Shown here in pieces: positions 1 to 11,192 of a DNA stretch of 64,000 nucleotides. This DNA is from Zelopaecilomyces penicillatus (lineage: Eukaryota > Ascomycota > Sordariomycetes > Hypocreales > Pseudodiploosporaceae), in contig VCCP01000005.1 in assembly GCA_005765155.1 (NCBI GenBank), forward strand, positions 1,240,001 through 1,304,000, given 5' to 3'. Both the position numbers and the translations under genes were made by a program. The notes under the pieces were generated by a model. The model ran no database searches. It saw only the letters and a list, made by a program, of their open reading frames with translations, and was not told the origin of the DNA. The stretch's first letter is position 1, and every line of letters starts with the position of its first letter.

Positions 1-579
1 GGGGGGGCTAGACAGGCAATAGATGCTCACTACACCTGCAACAGAATGCACACAATATTTCGTGATTTTATATCAACATTCATTGAAACAAACTAACAAA
101 ACTCCGTGGGTTGTCTAGTTTTTACGACATGTACTCCGTGTGTGACTGAGTCAACATGCCTATTATTACAGTGTGAAGTGAACTTTTGTTATGGTCTTTA
201 TGCAGCGTTTCACAAGAACAGGTGTGGATGCTGTAGTCCCAACTACATGAGAAACAACTATAACAGTACTTCACCATACCAAAAGCACAAAAGAGGGCAA
301 TGAAGTCATAGGCCAATTCTAATTATTACCCAGCCTAAAGCATGCCGATCAGGGCCCCATCGCTTGTTTCGGCCCACCATGCAGCAAGAAAACTAAATAA
401 TTAATTAGCTCATCGTCCGTCCGCTGACCCAAAGCTGCATACCCCCCCTTTTATCTCAAATTGACCTGGGCATTTCGAGGGGGGAAAACAAGAATAAGAC
501 AAATTCAATTTTGCCGCGGCTCATAGCACGGAAGAATTGACCCCGGATAAAAAAAAAGAGAGATAAAGGGAAGAAGAAA
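1..579. other. Intergenic, upstream of the YVC1 gene
   Basis: I see no supported gene here. The stretch begins with a run of G and holds only short chance reading frames with no recognisable protein similarity. The last 150 bases probably hold the promoter and leader of the channel gene that starts at 580; they include A-rich runs near 550-580. Confidence 0.5.
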
Positions 580-2941
580 ATGGACGACTATGAAGAACCA
601 GACGAGGGCGGTCCGAGTGCGTTTCTTGAAGTTGACGAAAGTGTTGAGACGGAGCCATGGCTGGCAGATGAGTATTACGAGAGGCCTCCCGCAGTGTTTA
701 CAAATATTCATCGGTGAGTGGGTGAAGCGCATTGAGGTTTTTTGATGAAGAAGAAAAAGAAAAAACTATTGCATTGCGAGATTGAGAGAAAGAACATTGC
801 TGGCGATGAATGAATTGAGAAACTAGGTTGCTAATTCGGAGTCTTGGGTGTGTAGCGTTCGGGCTCTCGTCATGGCCAGTATCGGTCGGTGATTTCTTAC
901 CAAAACCTTCTCCTGCTCAAAGGTCGCTGATTGTAAAGCTCTTTGCTGTAGATGATCCCTACACGCTTGAGCAATTGACCAGTCCCAGGGTCAACTTGCT
1001 GGTTGTGAGGCCGTTAGTTGATCGTCTCTATGACCCCGACGACCCTTCCATAGGTTAGCTCTCCAGCCTCCCTTCCCCAAGATCCAGCCTGTGTGATTCC
1101 ATCCCATCCCATCCCATCTCCTCTCCTTTGGGCATCCAAGAGAGAAGTATTTCTCGTACCAATCATGTAGCCATTCCGTCTGGAAAAAAAGTTACCGCAT
1201 TAGGCTTACAAGGAAACCATGCAACTAAAATCCAACAGTCTATTGCCTTTTAGCCAACCGCGTCCAATTCCTGCGCGAGCAATCCGCCGCAGTTCACCAG
1301 AGCGTCAGTCGAGCCAGAGCTGTCCTCTGCGAGCTCGTGGCCACAAAGGTGTTACGCAAATTCAACGAGTCTAGCCCAGGTCCTTTTGGCCTGCTTTGTC
1401 TGTCCAAGATCCTCGTCGAGGGGTTCGATCCTTTCTCTGGTGCGCCAGATGACGTCGAGAGCTCCGGGAGGTATATACAATGGCCGATCCAGGCCCGTGG
1501 CGGTCACGAGAGGAAGCTTACGGCGCTGGAGCTGGCCATTATCTCTGAGAGCAAGATCCTTATTAGCTCCAAGGCGTGTCAGAGAGTTGTGAATGCCGTG
1601 TATGAGGGGGAAGTTGTCTATACGTCTCTGTCGTTTGTTGACATCTTGCCCGACCACTACAAGTACCATCCTGTTTCCCTGTACGAACCAAGAAAAGCGC
1701 CGCTGCTCAACCACTACCGCCTCGTAGTGCCTCGGTTGAGGAACATGATTGAGATTGTGCAGTTCCTGGTCCTGGTTGCGTTGTACGTCCTTGCCATGAT
1801 GCATCGAAACAGCCCCTCTCTTTACATATACGAGGGCCTTTTTGTTGTTTATACAGCGGGCTGGGTTCTCGAAGAGTTTGCGGCCGTCATCGAACATGGC
1901 TGGGCCGTTCACTCACAAAACCTTTGGTCCTTTCTCGATATTACATTCATGCTCATCTATGGCGTCTATCTCGTGGCTCTTGTTCATGACTCCTGGATGG
2001 GGTATGATCATGTTCATGAGGGCATTGCGCTTCATATACTATGTGTTGCAGCACCGATTTTACTTACGCGCGCTGCATTCAACCTTATGCCTGACAATAT
2101 TGTTTTCATCTCGCTTCACGCTATGATGAAAGACTTTCTGATCCTCACGTTTCTTGCTGTGTGGTGCGTTGGCGGCTTCTTCCTGGCGCTGCAGTGGCTT
2201 GTGACGACGGGCGAAGGCACCGGGCCTAAGTGGTATACGGTTGCCAAGTGGCTTCTCTGGATCTGGTTTGGGCTGGATGGAACCGGTATTCAAGAGTCTG
2301 TTCAGTTTCATGTCGTCCTTGGACCGGCTCTCATCGTCGCTTTTGCCTTTCTCGGCAACACACTGTTTCTGACGATCTTGGTTGCCCTGCTCACCAATAC
2401 CTTTTCCAGGATTGTCGCCGCTGAAACGGCAGAGATCCAGTTCCGACGTGCTGTACTGACGTTTGAAGGTGTCAAGAGTGACGCCATTTTTGCATATCCA
2501 CCACCCTTCAACATTGCTGCTCTCGCAATTCTTCTGCCGCTCAAGTTTCTAGTCTCGCCACGTCAGTTCCACACAATCCACGTTGCCATGACCCGGTTCG
2601 TGAATGCCCCTCTTCTTCTGCTGATAACTTTCTACGAGCGTCGATGGACCGGAAACGGGTCGTCGACGTCGCGGGGGTCGAAGTCGATATTGAGATGGCG
2701 TTTCACCGGGTTCTCTCCACATGGCGACATCCAGGCAGTGTTTGAGTCAGCACCACCTCCAGGTGTTCTAGAGGAAGCTGATGAGCTCGACGGGATGAGT
2801 GAAATGGGATTTACGGACAACGATGCCATTTCGAGGTCGTCCAGGGATGTCAAGCCCCCAGTCACCTTTAGATTAAGCAATGCGAAGCAGCCAGAGCGAG
2901 ACAGAAGCCCCAGTCTTGATGTAACAAACAATGATGGGTAA
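580..2941 (+). CDS. yvc1: Vacuolar TRP-type Ca2+ channel, YVC1 family
   Basis: Homologue of yeast Yvc1, a TRP-like cation channel that releases Ca2+ from the vacuole. The model has three exons: 580-713, 923-1053 and 1239-2941. The N-terminal cytosolic part carries family motifs such as DDPYTLEQL, VVRPLVDRLYDPDD and CELVATKVLRKF, followed by ILVEGFDPF. Several hydrophobic helices lie between roughly 1740 and 2420, with the pore region near residues encoded at 2230-2330 (WFGLDGTG) and a last helix ending LLTNTFSRI. A hydrophilic Ser/Pro-rich tail follows. The first intron has two in-frame acceptors, at 826 and 922. The second gives the join HR-SLIVKLFAVDDP, which fits the family better, so the product is about 655 residues (687 with the upstream acceptor); yeast Yvc1 is 675. 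It lies tail to tail with the acetyltransferase gene, 147 bp away. Identity is strong; the exact first acceptor is inferred. Confidence 0.9.
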
Positions 2942-3088
2942 AGCGCAGATCCTGGACTTGATGAGCACAAAGACGCACGCACAGCTACGGCTTCAAGCAA
3001 ACGTCCAATAGAGAATAGAAGGATTGCTGTGAAACTGTAACGACCCCTTTTCACAATGACGACGGAACAGAACGTTTGATGAACTTGA

Positions 3089-3949
3089 TTATTGCGAAAA
3101 ATATTGAAAAAGTGAATCGAAAATGGAGCCGCGCTTTGGTTCACTCGCTGGATCAAATAGCATGGCTTTGAGTGCAACAACATCCCCCACACTCTCAACC
3201 GGGAGAGGCAAATGCCCAACATCTGCAAACCGCAAGCCGGAGAACAGAATATAGGCCTTTGGATTAGCCATGACGACTGCTGGGATGCCATCCTTCCTGG
3301 AGTTCTCTACGGCCAAACTACAAAGAGCTTTGGCATACCCTCGCTTTTGATGTGCTGGGCGAGTCACCAAGATTTGTAGACATTTGTGTTGCCGATATGG
3401 TGAGTTGGCGCCGAAGAAAGTCGTTCGACCCCTGAAAATAGCACTGGCTAGAACGGACAGATTGTTTGTCTGGATACCAACCGCTGCATCAACGGGGCTG
3501 GGAAGGATAGTGGAAATATCTTGATTGAATAGGTCCAGTTCGAAGTAAAGTTAGCCCTTATCCTTGTCCTGAGCAAAAACTGTCTCTCTGGGTGGAGAGA
3601 CTAGATACAGCTTCTGGGTCCAGACAGAACGTCTTTGTTGTTTTGGGAAATCTATTGGATTTTAATCACCTGGAATTTGCTTGTGGCCATCCATAGCAAC
3701 AGTCATGTCCCAGACCGCAACAGAAACAACCTCCCGTTCATGCAGTTCCACGACTACAATGTGCCAGTCCGAGTTGTCCGGGTCCAGGTATTGGGCTAAG
3801 ATTGTCTCAATGCTCTGTATGTACTGGCCATCGTGCTGCCACCCAAGTGGGAACAAGGCCCGCCAGAAGGGATCCTTGAGCAGCGTTTCCAAGATGATGT
3901 CTCTGACAACTGCCACATCAGCAGCCTCGGCTGGGCGGATTCGTATCAT
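3089..3949 (-). CDS. GNAT-family N-acetyltransferase
   Basis: Predicted acyl-CoA-dependent N-acetyltransferase. Exon 1 (3949-3670) begins MIRIRPAEAADVAVVRDI, the usual GNAT N-terminal strand and helix. Exon 2 (about 3519-3089) carries motif A, ILVTRPAHQKRGYAKAL, in which Q-K-R-G-Y-A is the acetyl-CoA pyrophosphate-binding Q/RxxGxG/A loop. It is followed by NPKAYILFSGLRF, the typical C-terminal fold of the family. Joined in phase, the product is about 236 residues. The donor at 3669 (GTGATT) and acceptor at 3520 (CAAG) are weak. They are the only pair I found that skips an in-frame TAA and keeps the phase, so the intron is the least certain part. The substrate cannot be told. Such stand-alone fungal GNATs are often annotated only by fold. 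Confidence 0.72.
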
Positions 3950-4900
3950 GAATGGTGTTTATTTGTGGGAGTAAGTTAGTGGAAGCTCATAGTGTAAGGT
4001 GGTGGTGATGGCGGTGTAGGAGGCAATGAGTTTCAGTGGACGGACAGACAGACGGACGAACATGGCAAGGGGGATTTGTTAGGTATATGTAGCAGTTAGT
4101 TGACATATGGAGCCCGAATGTACTCATAGATGGGAAAGATAAAGTGGACGATGGGAGTAACGCCGGTGTCTTATCCAGACTATTGCCCAAGTCTAATAAT
4201 AGGAAGGCCTGGAACACCAGGTCCAGAATCAGGTCCAGAATCACCAAGTAAGATGATGAAGCGAGCGACGCAACCTACACCCATCCCATGTAGTCTGCAA
4301 GCTCCTGCATAAAATGGCACTCAACGGCTGATTTAACATGGAGAAGAGGCCGCCCACCTAATTACCAGTAACTGAACTTTTGGAAAAGGAAGCTGTAAGC
4401 GAGTGTACAAGCGTGTGTGTGTGTGTGTGTGTGTTTTGAAGCGGTGATCATTTCAACATTTGAGCGGTGATGGGTTCGGCCCGTTGACGAGTCATCTATT
4501 ATCTCATGGCCTCAAAATGCCGCGGCTACTGAGCGGATCCGTGTACTTGAAACGCCTGGGTCTATTGGCTCACGGGTGCGCTTCAGCCATGAGACACACC
4601 ACTTTGATTATTGCTAACAAACTGGCGGCCATTTGCTGGATTATACCGGTACATTATCAGGAAACAGAGATGAGGAGGATTAGGGTGCTTGAATGGTGGC
4701 GTTGGCTACGGGGGAGAACGGCAAGACTAACTCGGAATGCCGGAGCGTAACCCGCCGACTGACAAGGGTTTGGGTTGGTTGAGGGAATCAATTCCAACGT
4801 CACCCACCCACCCAACCGTCTTGACAGCTAGAACTTCTCCAGAGAGACGAGACACCGCAGAGACAACCCACGCACGACCCCAATCTAGGTATCCCCAACG
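3950..4900. other. Intergenic between GNAT and EMC7 genes
   Basis: This is the divergent spacer between the acetyltransferase start and the EMC7 start. I see no convincing coding region. It contains a GT microsatellite at 4413-4434 and presumably both promoters. The last 40 bases before 4901 are C/A-rich, a usual leader composition in these fungi. Confidence 0.5.
4413..4434. repeat. (GT)11 microsatellite
   Basis: Eleven uninterrupted GT dinucleotides lie in the spacer upstream of the EMC7 gene. It is a simple repeat with no coding role seen. Confidence 0.95.
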
Positions 4901-5829
4901 ATGCGGCTCTCCCTCACAGCCCTTCTCAGCCTCGCCGCTGTCGCGCTCAGCGCCGACGTGACGCTCTATCTCGGCACCAAACCGAACCCTTTCACCCTGC
5001 CGCCGTCCACCCACGCCACGCTGTCATCGCTACACAAGCACCTCCGCGCGCCGCTCTCCGCCGCAAACACCTTCGTTTTTCACAACGTCACGCCGGACTC
5101 GTACCTCGCAGACGTCCATTGCCCGACCGATGGCTTCCAGCCGCTGCGCATCGATGTTGCCGCCGACGGGAGCTTTGCCGCATGGGAGACGTATCGTGGT
5201 AATGAGTGGGGGAATAAGGGCGAGGCGCTGCCTATCATGGATGGGAGTGTGAGCAAAGGCGTTGAGGTGAGGGCGCTGGGCGGCAAGCTTTACTTTCTTG
5301 AGAGGCCTACTTGTGAGTTTCTTTTGCCTCCCCCCTGGCAAATGCATCAATCCTTTTTCTCCGTAAGGTGTATCCTTGTACTGACTCTGTGATGCGCAAT
5401 AATAGTCTCCGTCTTGAGCATTCTCAAGAGCCCTATGATCCTCATGGGTCTTGTCACCATGGGAATAGTCTTTGGCATGCCCTACCTGATGGATAACAGT
5501 ATGTTTCCCTTCATTTGCAAAAACTTACTCCTCCCAACCTAGCAGCAGCATTGCCGTTGTTTTATAGCTCTCATCCCATCGCCCATAATTCCTTTGATGC
5601 TGACAACTTTGCTCTCACAATAGTGGACCCCGAACTGCGCGCCGAGTTTGAAGAGCGCCAAAAAGATGGCCCCCTAAATGCCGTTCTCGGCGGAGGCAGC
5701 GGCGGCGGTGCTGAAAACCCCCTCGCCAACTTTGACATGGCCGCGTACCTTGCCGGCTCGGGCAAGAAAGATAGCGGTAGAAGCAGCCCCAGCGGGGGTG
5801 CGTCGAAAAACCAGGGTGTCAGGAGGTGA
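4901..5829 (+). CDS. EMC7: ER membrane protein complex subunit 7 (EMC7)
   Basis: EMC7 is a subunit of the ER membrane complex, which inserts tail-anchored and multipass proteins; yeast calls it Sop4. Three exons (4901-5312, 5406-5498, 5624-5829) join in phase to 236 residues, against about 240 in animals. Residues 1-17 form a signal peptide (MRLSLTALLSLAAVALS). A beta-sandwich lumenal domain follows, with YLADVHCPTDGF, LRIDVAADGSF and LYFLERPTFSVLSILKSPM. A single transmembrane helix is encoded by exon 2 (MILMGLVTMGIVFGMPYLMD). The cytosolic tail holds MDPELRAEFEERQKDGPL and an NPLANFDMAAYLAG segment. Both introns are short with consensus donors (GTGAGT, GTATGT). The order of signal, sandwich, helix and DPEL tail is diagnostic of the family. 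Confidence 0.93.
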
Positions 5830-6301
5830 AGAAGCTAAGGGGCAAAAGGGGAAATCATGGAGGACCTTCACGTGGGTGTGGAGTTGGGAGAGGGCTCGAA
5901 AATTATTCCGTACGACAAAATTATGAAGTTTGAGTGTATATCGATGATCACATAATGAAACACGGTTCAAAAAATGGGTGGAGGATATGCGGATGGGATT
6001 AGGACAACATTTCGACCACCGAAAACCAAAATATGAACGTTGTAAAAGCGAATATGACTTTCTCTTTTCATCATTATTCTTTCGTTTAATATCCAAAACC
6101 ATGTCCGATACTCCGATACGCCGCTATGAAGTATTGCGACCGACCCATTTCCCATGATATGTCTTACATAAATAACCCCCCCAGATATAGATTTGCATAT
6201 TTTGGTGCCGTCGAGCAGCCACTCGCCTTTGCTCCATGTGATATAACTGGTCTTGGAGAGAACTAGAATCAGACTTCTTCGAAAACCACGACATGGCTAC
6301 T
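5830..6301. other. 3' intergenic spacer, convergent genes
   Basis: This spacer separates the ends of EMC7 (+) and the WW-domain gene (-). It is A/T-rich and holds only chance reading frames. It probably carries both 3' untranslated regions. Confidence 0.5.
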
Positions 6302-7514
6302 TTAGAAATCAAAATCGCCGCCTCCTCCATCAAAGTCATCATTTTGTCCATCCTCTGTGCGAATTAATTCACCGTTAGCAGGAGTGGTTCTGACAGGGCA
6401 CAACATAACCATAGGAGCGGGCATCTTGAAAACTTACCAAACCCATCTTCATACGCTTCGCGCTCCTCATGCTCCATATACTCATGAGCCAACACGCCAC
6501 CAGCTACGCCGGCTCCGAGACCAAGTGCAGCTCCTCCAGCAAGACCCATAGCGCCCATACCCATACCACTCTTCTTCGGAGCTTTGTGGTATCCGCTGCT
6601 GCCACCGCCATAACCACCACCAAAACCGCCGCCACCGTAGCCTCCAGGAGCTCCGCCATAGTTATTATTGGCTCCCGGATATCCTCCGTAGGATGGCTGC
6701 TGGGGGTATCCGCCATATCCGCTGGATCCTTGGGGTTTTCCAGCTGTGGCTTTGCCTAGTAGCTTTCCGATGAAACCACCGCCGGCGGATTTACCTTTAT
6801 CTCTTGGCGGTAGATTCTGTGGGAAAGGATCTGATCCGTACTGCTGCTGCTGCGGCGGTTGCTGTTGAGGATTGGGATAGGGGCTATGATTCTGAGGAGG
6901 AGCGTATGGACTGTTGCTCTGCGCCGGGGGATATGGGCTTGTACCGCCTCCATGAGAGTAGGAATTCGCCTCTCCATAGCCATACCCAGGTGGAGGCTCT
7001 GCACCTCCCATCGCGCTGCGATTGCTGCCGCCGTGCGCTCGGGCATCCTCCTCGGCTTGTAGCTTGGCGGCGAATCTTGCATCCTCATCCTCTTGTTGCT
7101 GTTTCGAGGGACCCGCGCTAGACGCACCCGTACTCCGCGCATCGTAGGGGTTTTCATACGGGTTCTTCTTGGTATCGGTGACGCTCACTTGGCTGCCGTG
7201 CTCGTAGCCAGGAGGTGCGCCCTGGGGGGCTTCATCTTCTATAGGGAAGACGGGGGTTGTGGGTTTCTCCCATTGCGATTTTTTGGTATAGACATTGACG
7301 TAGAACCTATGAGAGAAAGATGTAAGGAACCGACTAGGAATTGCGCGAAGATGAGGTTTATGGATGGGAATTGAATTGATCTGAACTAGCTGGGGAGGTT
7401 GGAAATAGCTGCTTACCATTCCTTATACTGCTCATTCCATCGCGCAGCCCATCCGGCAGGAACTTCAGGAGCCTTGGGCGGCGGCGGGCCAGTAGGGGGA
7501 GCGTAGTCGTCCAT
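6302..7514 (-). CDS. WW-domain protein with Gly/Tyr/Pro-rich tail
   Basis: Three exons (7514-7417, 7306-6438, 6354-6302) join in phase to 339 residues. The WW domain spans the first intron: W22 (VPAGWAARWNEQY), an aromatic strand WFYVNVYTK at 33-41, W45 and P48 (SQWEKP). WW domains bind proline-rich ligands such as PPxY. Next comes an acidic Gln/Glu stretch (QQQEDEDARFAAKLQAEEDAR, partly helical), then long Pro/Gln/Tyr and Gly/Tyr low-complexity sequence with repeated YGGYP-type units. A hydrophobic GA-rich patch (MGLAGGAALGLGAGVAGGV) precedes the acidic C-terminus DDFDGGGGDFDF. The glycine-rich hydrophobic patch before the acidic end is common in fungal WW proteins that otherwise lack known domains. 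The function is unknown. The low-complexity tail could favour condensation or membrane association, which is speculative. Confidence 0.85.
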
Positions 7515-8786
7515 TGTCAAGATTGAAGATCGATGTGGATTAGAGGAACGGGGGGATGAAGTAGAAGTATGGGTAGTGGAAGTGAGGGGAGAGGCCCAGA
7601 AGGGCTGCTGACGTTGCTAAGAGACTTGGAGTCAAACTCGTCCGTCTCTATTCTAGTTCGTTACCGCTGACTTGGATGCAGGTGTGGCGCACAAACGAAA
7701 GTTGGGATATCGCTGTATTATTTATCATTCATCCATAGCCGACGCGGCCTCCAAAAACTCTAACCATAATCATTTTCTCATTCCAGCAGCTTCCGCATAT
7801 CCAGCTCCCCTGTCCATTTCCCCATCTATTCGAACGGACAACTGCACCAACCAATCTCTTGATGAGGCCTCGGGAATCGTCGTCACTTCCAAGGCGCAGC
7901 CCCCACCACCTTTGCTGCACTACAACGTAACCCCTCCTTGCCGGGACTCCGAGCAGTGGGGTTTGGTGTGGGAACTGTGGGTGGTCTGACGGTATCGGTC
8001 TGAACTGGAAATCTCATAAATCGCAGCTTTTCTCTTCTGATCAACATTTCTACATAAGATCATGATTGTTAAAGAACTGAAATCGTTAAGTTGCATCTTG
8101 TACAATTATTCCCGCTTTCCAGACGTAAATGCAGACGCAGCAAGCTAGATGATGCTCGGTACACTCATCATGAGACCTATGACGCCATCAGCCAAGGCAA
8201 AATCAGCACCACACCCCCAGCCACATCTCCACGCCACATCGCCACCCAAAGTCCGCGTATCGTTCCAAACTTTCTCATCCTTCCCAGGATGCCATTTTCG
8301 CCTTGTGGGTTCAACCGTGACTCAAAGGTAGACAAGCTTCCAAGAGCCTCACTTTAGAAGCCCCATTTCGTTGAGTTGTTGCTGTCAGAGCCAACCCTGC
8401 CTTCATTGCTTGGCAAATGCTTGACCAGTCTTGACTGTAGGCAGCCTAATCCAGGCTGTAGGCGGGCAGGTGGATCTGTGTTGTGATGAAATACGACAGC
8501 CTGTTCAAAGATAAGACCGATGTAGCCTGCTCATTCTCTGTAGTTTTGCAAAACATCAGAATTTCTCGACCTTCTACATCACAGTAGTCAACACAACTTC
8601 AACAAACGACAAGTGGCACCTAGGTAGTGAACAATATGTGGCCTTTCCAAAAACTGCCAATTCTACTTCGTACTTGTAACTTTCCATTTGGCTTGTCCCA
8701 GGACGCAAAACTCCAAACAGAACAATCTGTGGCTGATCCATACAGACACAAGGAATACAATACTGCTGATCAACTTGGGAATACTC
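7515..8786. other. Intergenic, no gene seen
   Basis: About 1.3 kb lies between the start of the WW gene and the stop of the transporter gene. Reading frames here are short and lack family motifs. The part next to 7515 is the probable WW promoter; the part next to 8787 is probably the 3' untranslated region of the transporter. Confidence 0.45.
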
Positions 8787-11192
8787 TTAATCTTCTGCCC
8801 CCGATCCTCTCCTCTCGCCAAACAGATGCGCCGCTTCAAGGCAGAACCGTCCGTGGCCCCTTTCCATCCGCCGTTCACTTCCGTAGCAGATCAGCACTGC
8901 ATCAACAATACCGCTCAGAATACCTTCCATAGCGCCCATAACTGAATACCCAATAAAACTCGCCATAAGTCCAACAACGTATGCGTATGCGGAACCTCGC
9001 ACCCCAACCCCGTCAGGGAGCTGGATACGAAGCTGCTTCGCTGTAATAACCCAGCCAGCAAAACCTAGCCCTGTAGCCATGATAAATCGCGTGGCGACCA
9101 AGAGCAGCTTGGCGAGCCTGTATGGGAGCAACCCGTTCGACTGTCCCCGTAGTTGGAGCGCCCTTGGCGTGAGCGTCGTCGTGGGAATGGCTGCAGATAC
9201 AAAGTCCATCTGGTCAAGCCCTCTGGCCGAGGTAGACAGACCCTGAGAATGAATAGCGGCAAAGGTGATCGTCAAGGGGTTCATAAGCGCAACAATCGGC
9301 GTTGGAATCCAAAATGCCACCACATTTGTTATGATCACTCCTAACCGTCTGGGTAGGAAGAGAAGCGGTGCACGAATCAACAGAGACAACAGTGTCGACT
9401 GGCAGATGCTTCCAAAAATCGTCGACGTAGCGTGGCCAAGCGCCGCGACGACAATCTCCTTTGAAGGCGCCGCTGGGCCTGCATTTCGATGGAAATACCA
9501 CTGCGAAACCGTCGCTGCAGTAGTGGCTCGGTGGACCGCATTGATCACGGAGAGTGTCCACATGTACATAAAGACAAATGCCGCTCCTAGCCACCAGCTT
9601 GAAAATCGAATCACGAATCTGACCAGCGACTTGGAAAAGTAACCACCCATGAAGACGCGGGTAAACATGGCCAACCATGCCCATGTCCAAACCACAATCA
9701 ATGCCAGACAGCAAAATCCGACTAACAGGAGACCCGGATTTTGAGCGAGGATCTTGGAAGAAAACTGTAGAATCTCAATCGCTTGCTGTATTGCCCTCCG
9801 GCCTTTGACTACGAGCCATAGCCATAAGACGCAAGAAATTGCAGGAGCAAGTGCCGTCCAGCGCATGACACTGTCTTGGAAACTTCGCCCATGAGTCCGT
9901 CCCTTGAAGGAGGATGAGAAGGAGTAAATAGAAAATGAAAACATAATAACTGGGACTGCAATTAGAATCACAGTTACCAGCGGCCTGACAAAAGATCGCA
10001 GAGCCGCGAGCCAGACGAACGATACCAGCACGGCTACCACAGTATCTACTGCTAGCATGTGAAATGACTTTTGCAGTGTCGTATAAATGGTATCACCAAC
10101 GGGGCTCTTCCGCGGCGATGTGTTAAGCCAGACAAGGACATATGTTGACAACATTGCTGCCATGCTAATCATGAAGATCCAGGCAAAGAAAGGATCATGC
10201 TTGAAGATTTCGCCATCAATCATGTAGAATCCGGGTTCCGAAAGTCCTCCAGCGTCCTCACCTGACTGTTCCGGTCGCCTCGAGGGTGGTACACTACTAA
10301 CGTCCGTATCACTCATGGATGATTGTTTATGTATAAATGGGGTTCTTTCTGAGTTCCTCTTGAACTTTTGGAATGCGGGGGGGCTTGTATCTGTCGTTTC
10401 CCCAAGTAGCGAATCAGGGGGGTCATCATCATCATCGTCGGCGTCTTCCTGGGAATCGAGGCCAACGTCAACCATTTTCCCTTTATGATCGTGGCTCCTC
10501 TCACTATCTGTCTCGCCCCTTGCGCGACTGGGAATCCCATGAGAGACCTCCTCCGCCTCCTCCAAGAGAGTATCTCTGGCTATGTGGTGTTGATGTGTGC
10601 TCCGAGAACCGTTCCAACTACTCTTGATGCCCCGTCCCATGCCCCGGTTGTGATATGGGTGGCCGCTATCATTACCTGTGCTCTCATCAAGGGATCCTCG
10701 ACTATTGGCATCCGACTCGATGCTCTCGGCAAGCTTGCTCGCGGCGGCTACCCTTCGCGACCTTTGGAGGGCGAAAAGGTCGGCCGCTTCTCTATCGCGT
10801 TCCTCCTCGTCATCCTCTTCTCGGAACTCGTCGAGTGTGCTATGAAACAACGGGGCATCCTGTGCAGCAGATATCCGCGACGCAAAGGCGAGCTGACCGA
10901 ATCGTGAGCCTCCTCCGTTCTGTTGATATGGGTTCCCTCCGTAGCCCCGAGAGAGAATCGATCTGTTCGGGGCACCTCCTCTGCCGGTATCTCGTTGGTG
11001 TCGTGTTGGGCGCGATGACCAGTCAGCCTGTCGCGGTGGTTGGCTATCGTTGTCGCCTTGACCGAAGTTGGAGAGTCTCGATTGAGACTGTGCTAGAAAT
11101 CTTGACGCATCTACAAGCAAGGACCTCCCAAATCAGCAGTTGCTCATAAAAGAAGCAGCAGGAGGATACGGCAGCATACACTCGGAAAACAT
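8787..11192 (-). CDS. Choline-transporter-like (CTL/PNS1, DUF580) membrane protein
   Basis: Member of the CTL/SLC44 family (yeast Pns1 relatives), multipass proteins of the plasma membrane. A 13-base first exon (11192-11180, coding MFSE plus one base) is spliced through a 69-bp intron (donor GTATGC, acceptor TAG) to exon 2 (11110-8787). This gives the start MFSEYASRFLAQSQSRLSNF and a product of 778 residues. The first 300 residues are hydrophilic, disordered and acidic, with a run of Asp (DADDDDDDP). From GEIFKHDPFFAWIFMIS on there are about ten hydrophobic helices with family features: SLVRFVIRFSSWWLGAAFVF, then TAATVSQWYF, and near the end GILSGIVDAVLICYGSE. Yeast Pns1 is about 540 residues; the extra length is the N-terminal tail. 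Choline transport itself is not established for fungal members. The tiny first exon is inferred but fits phase and family exactly. Confidence 0.87.
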
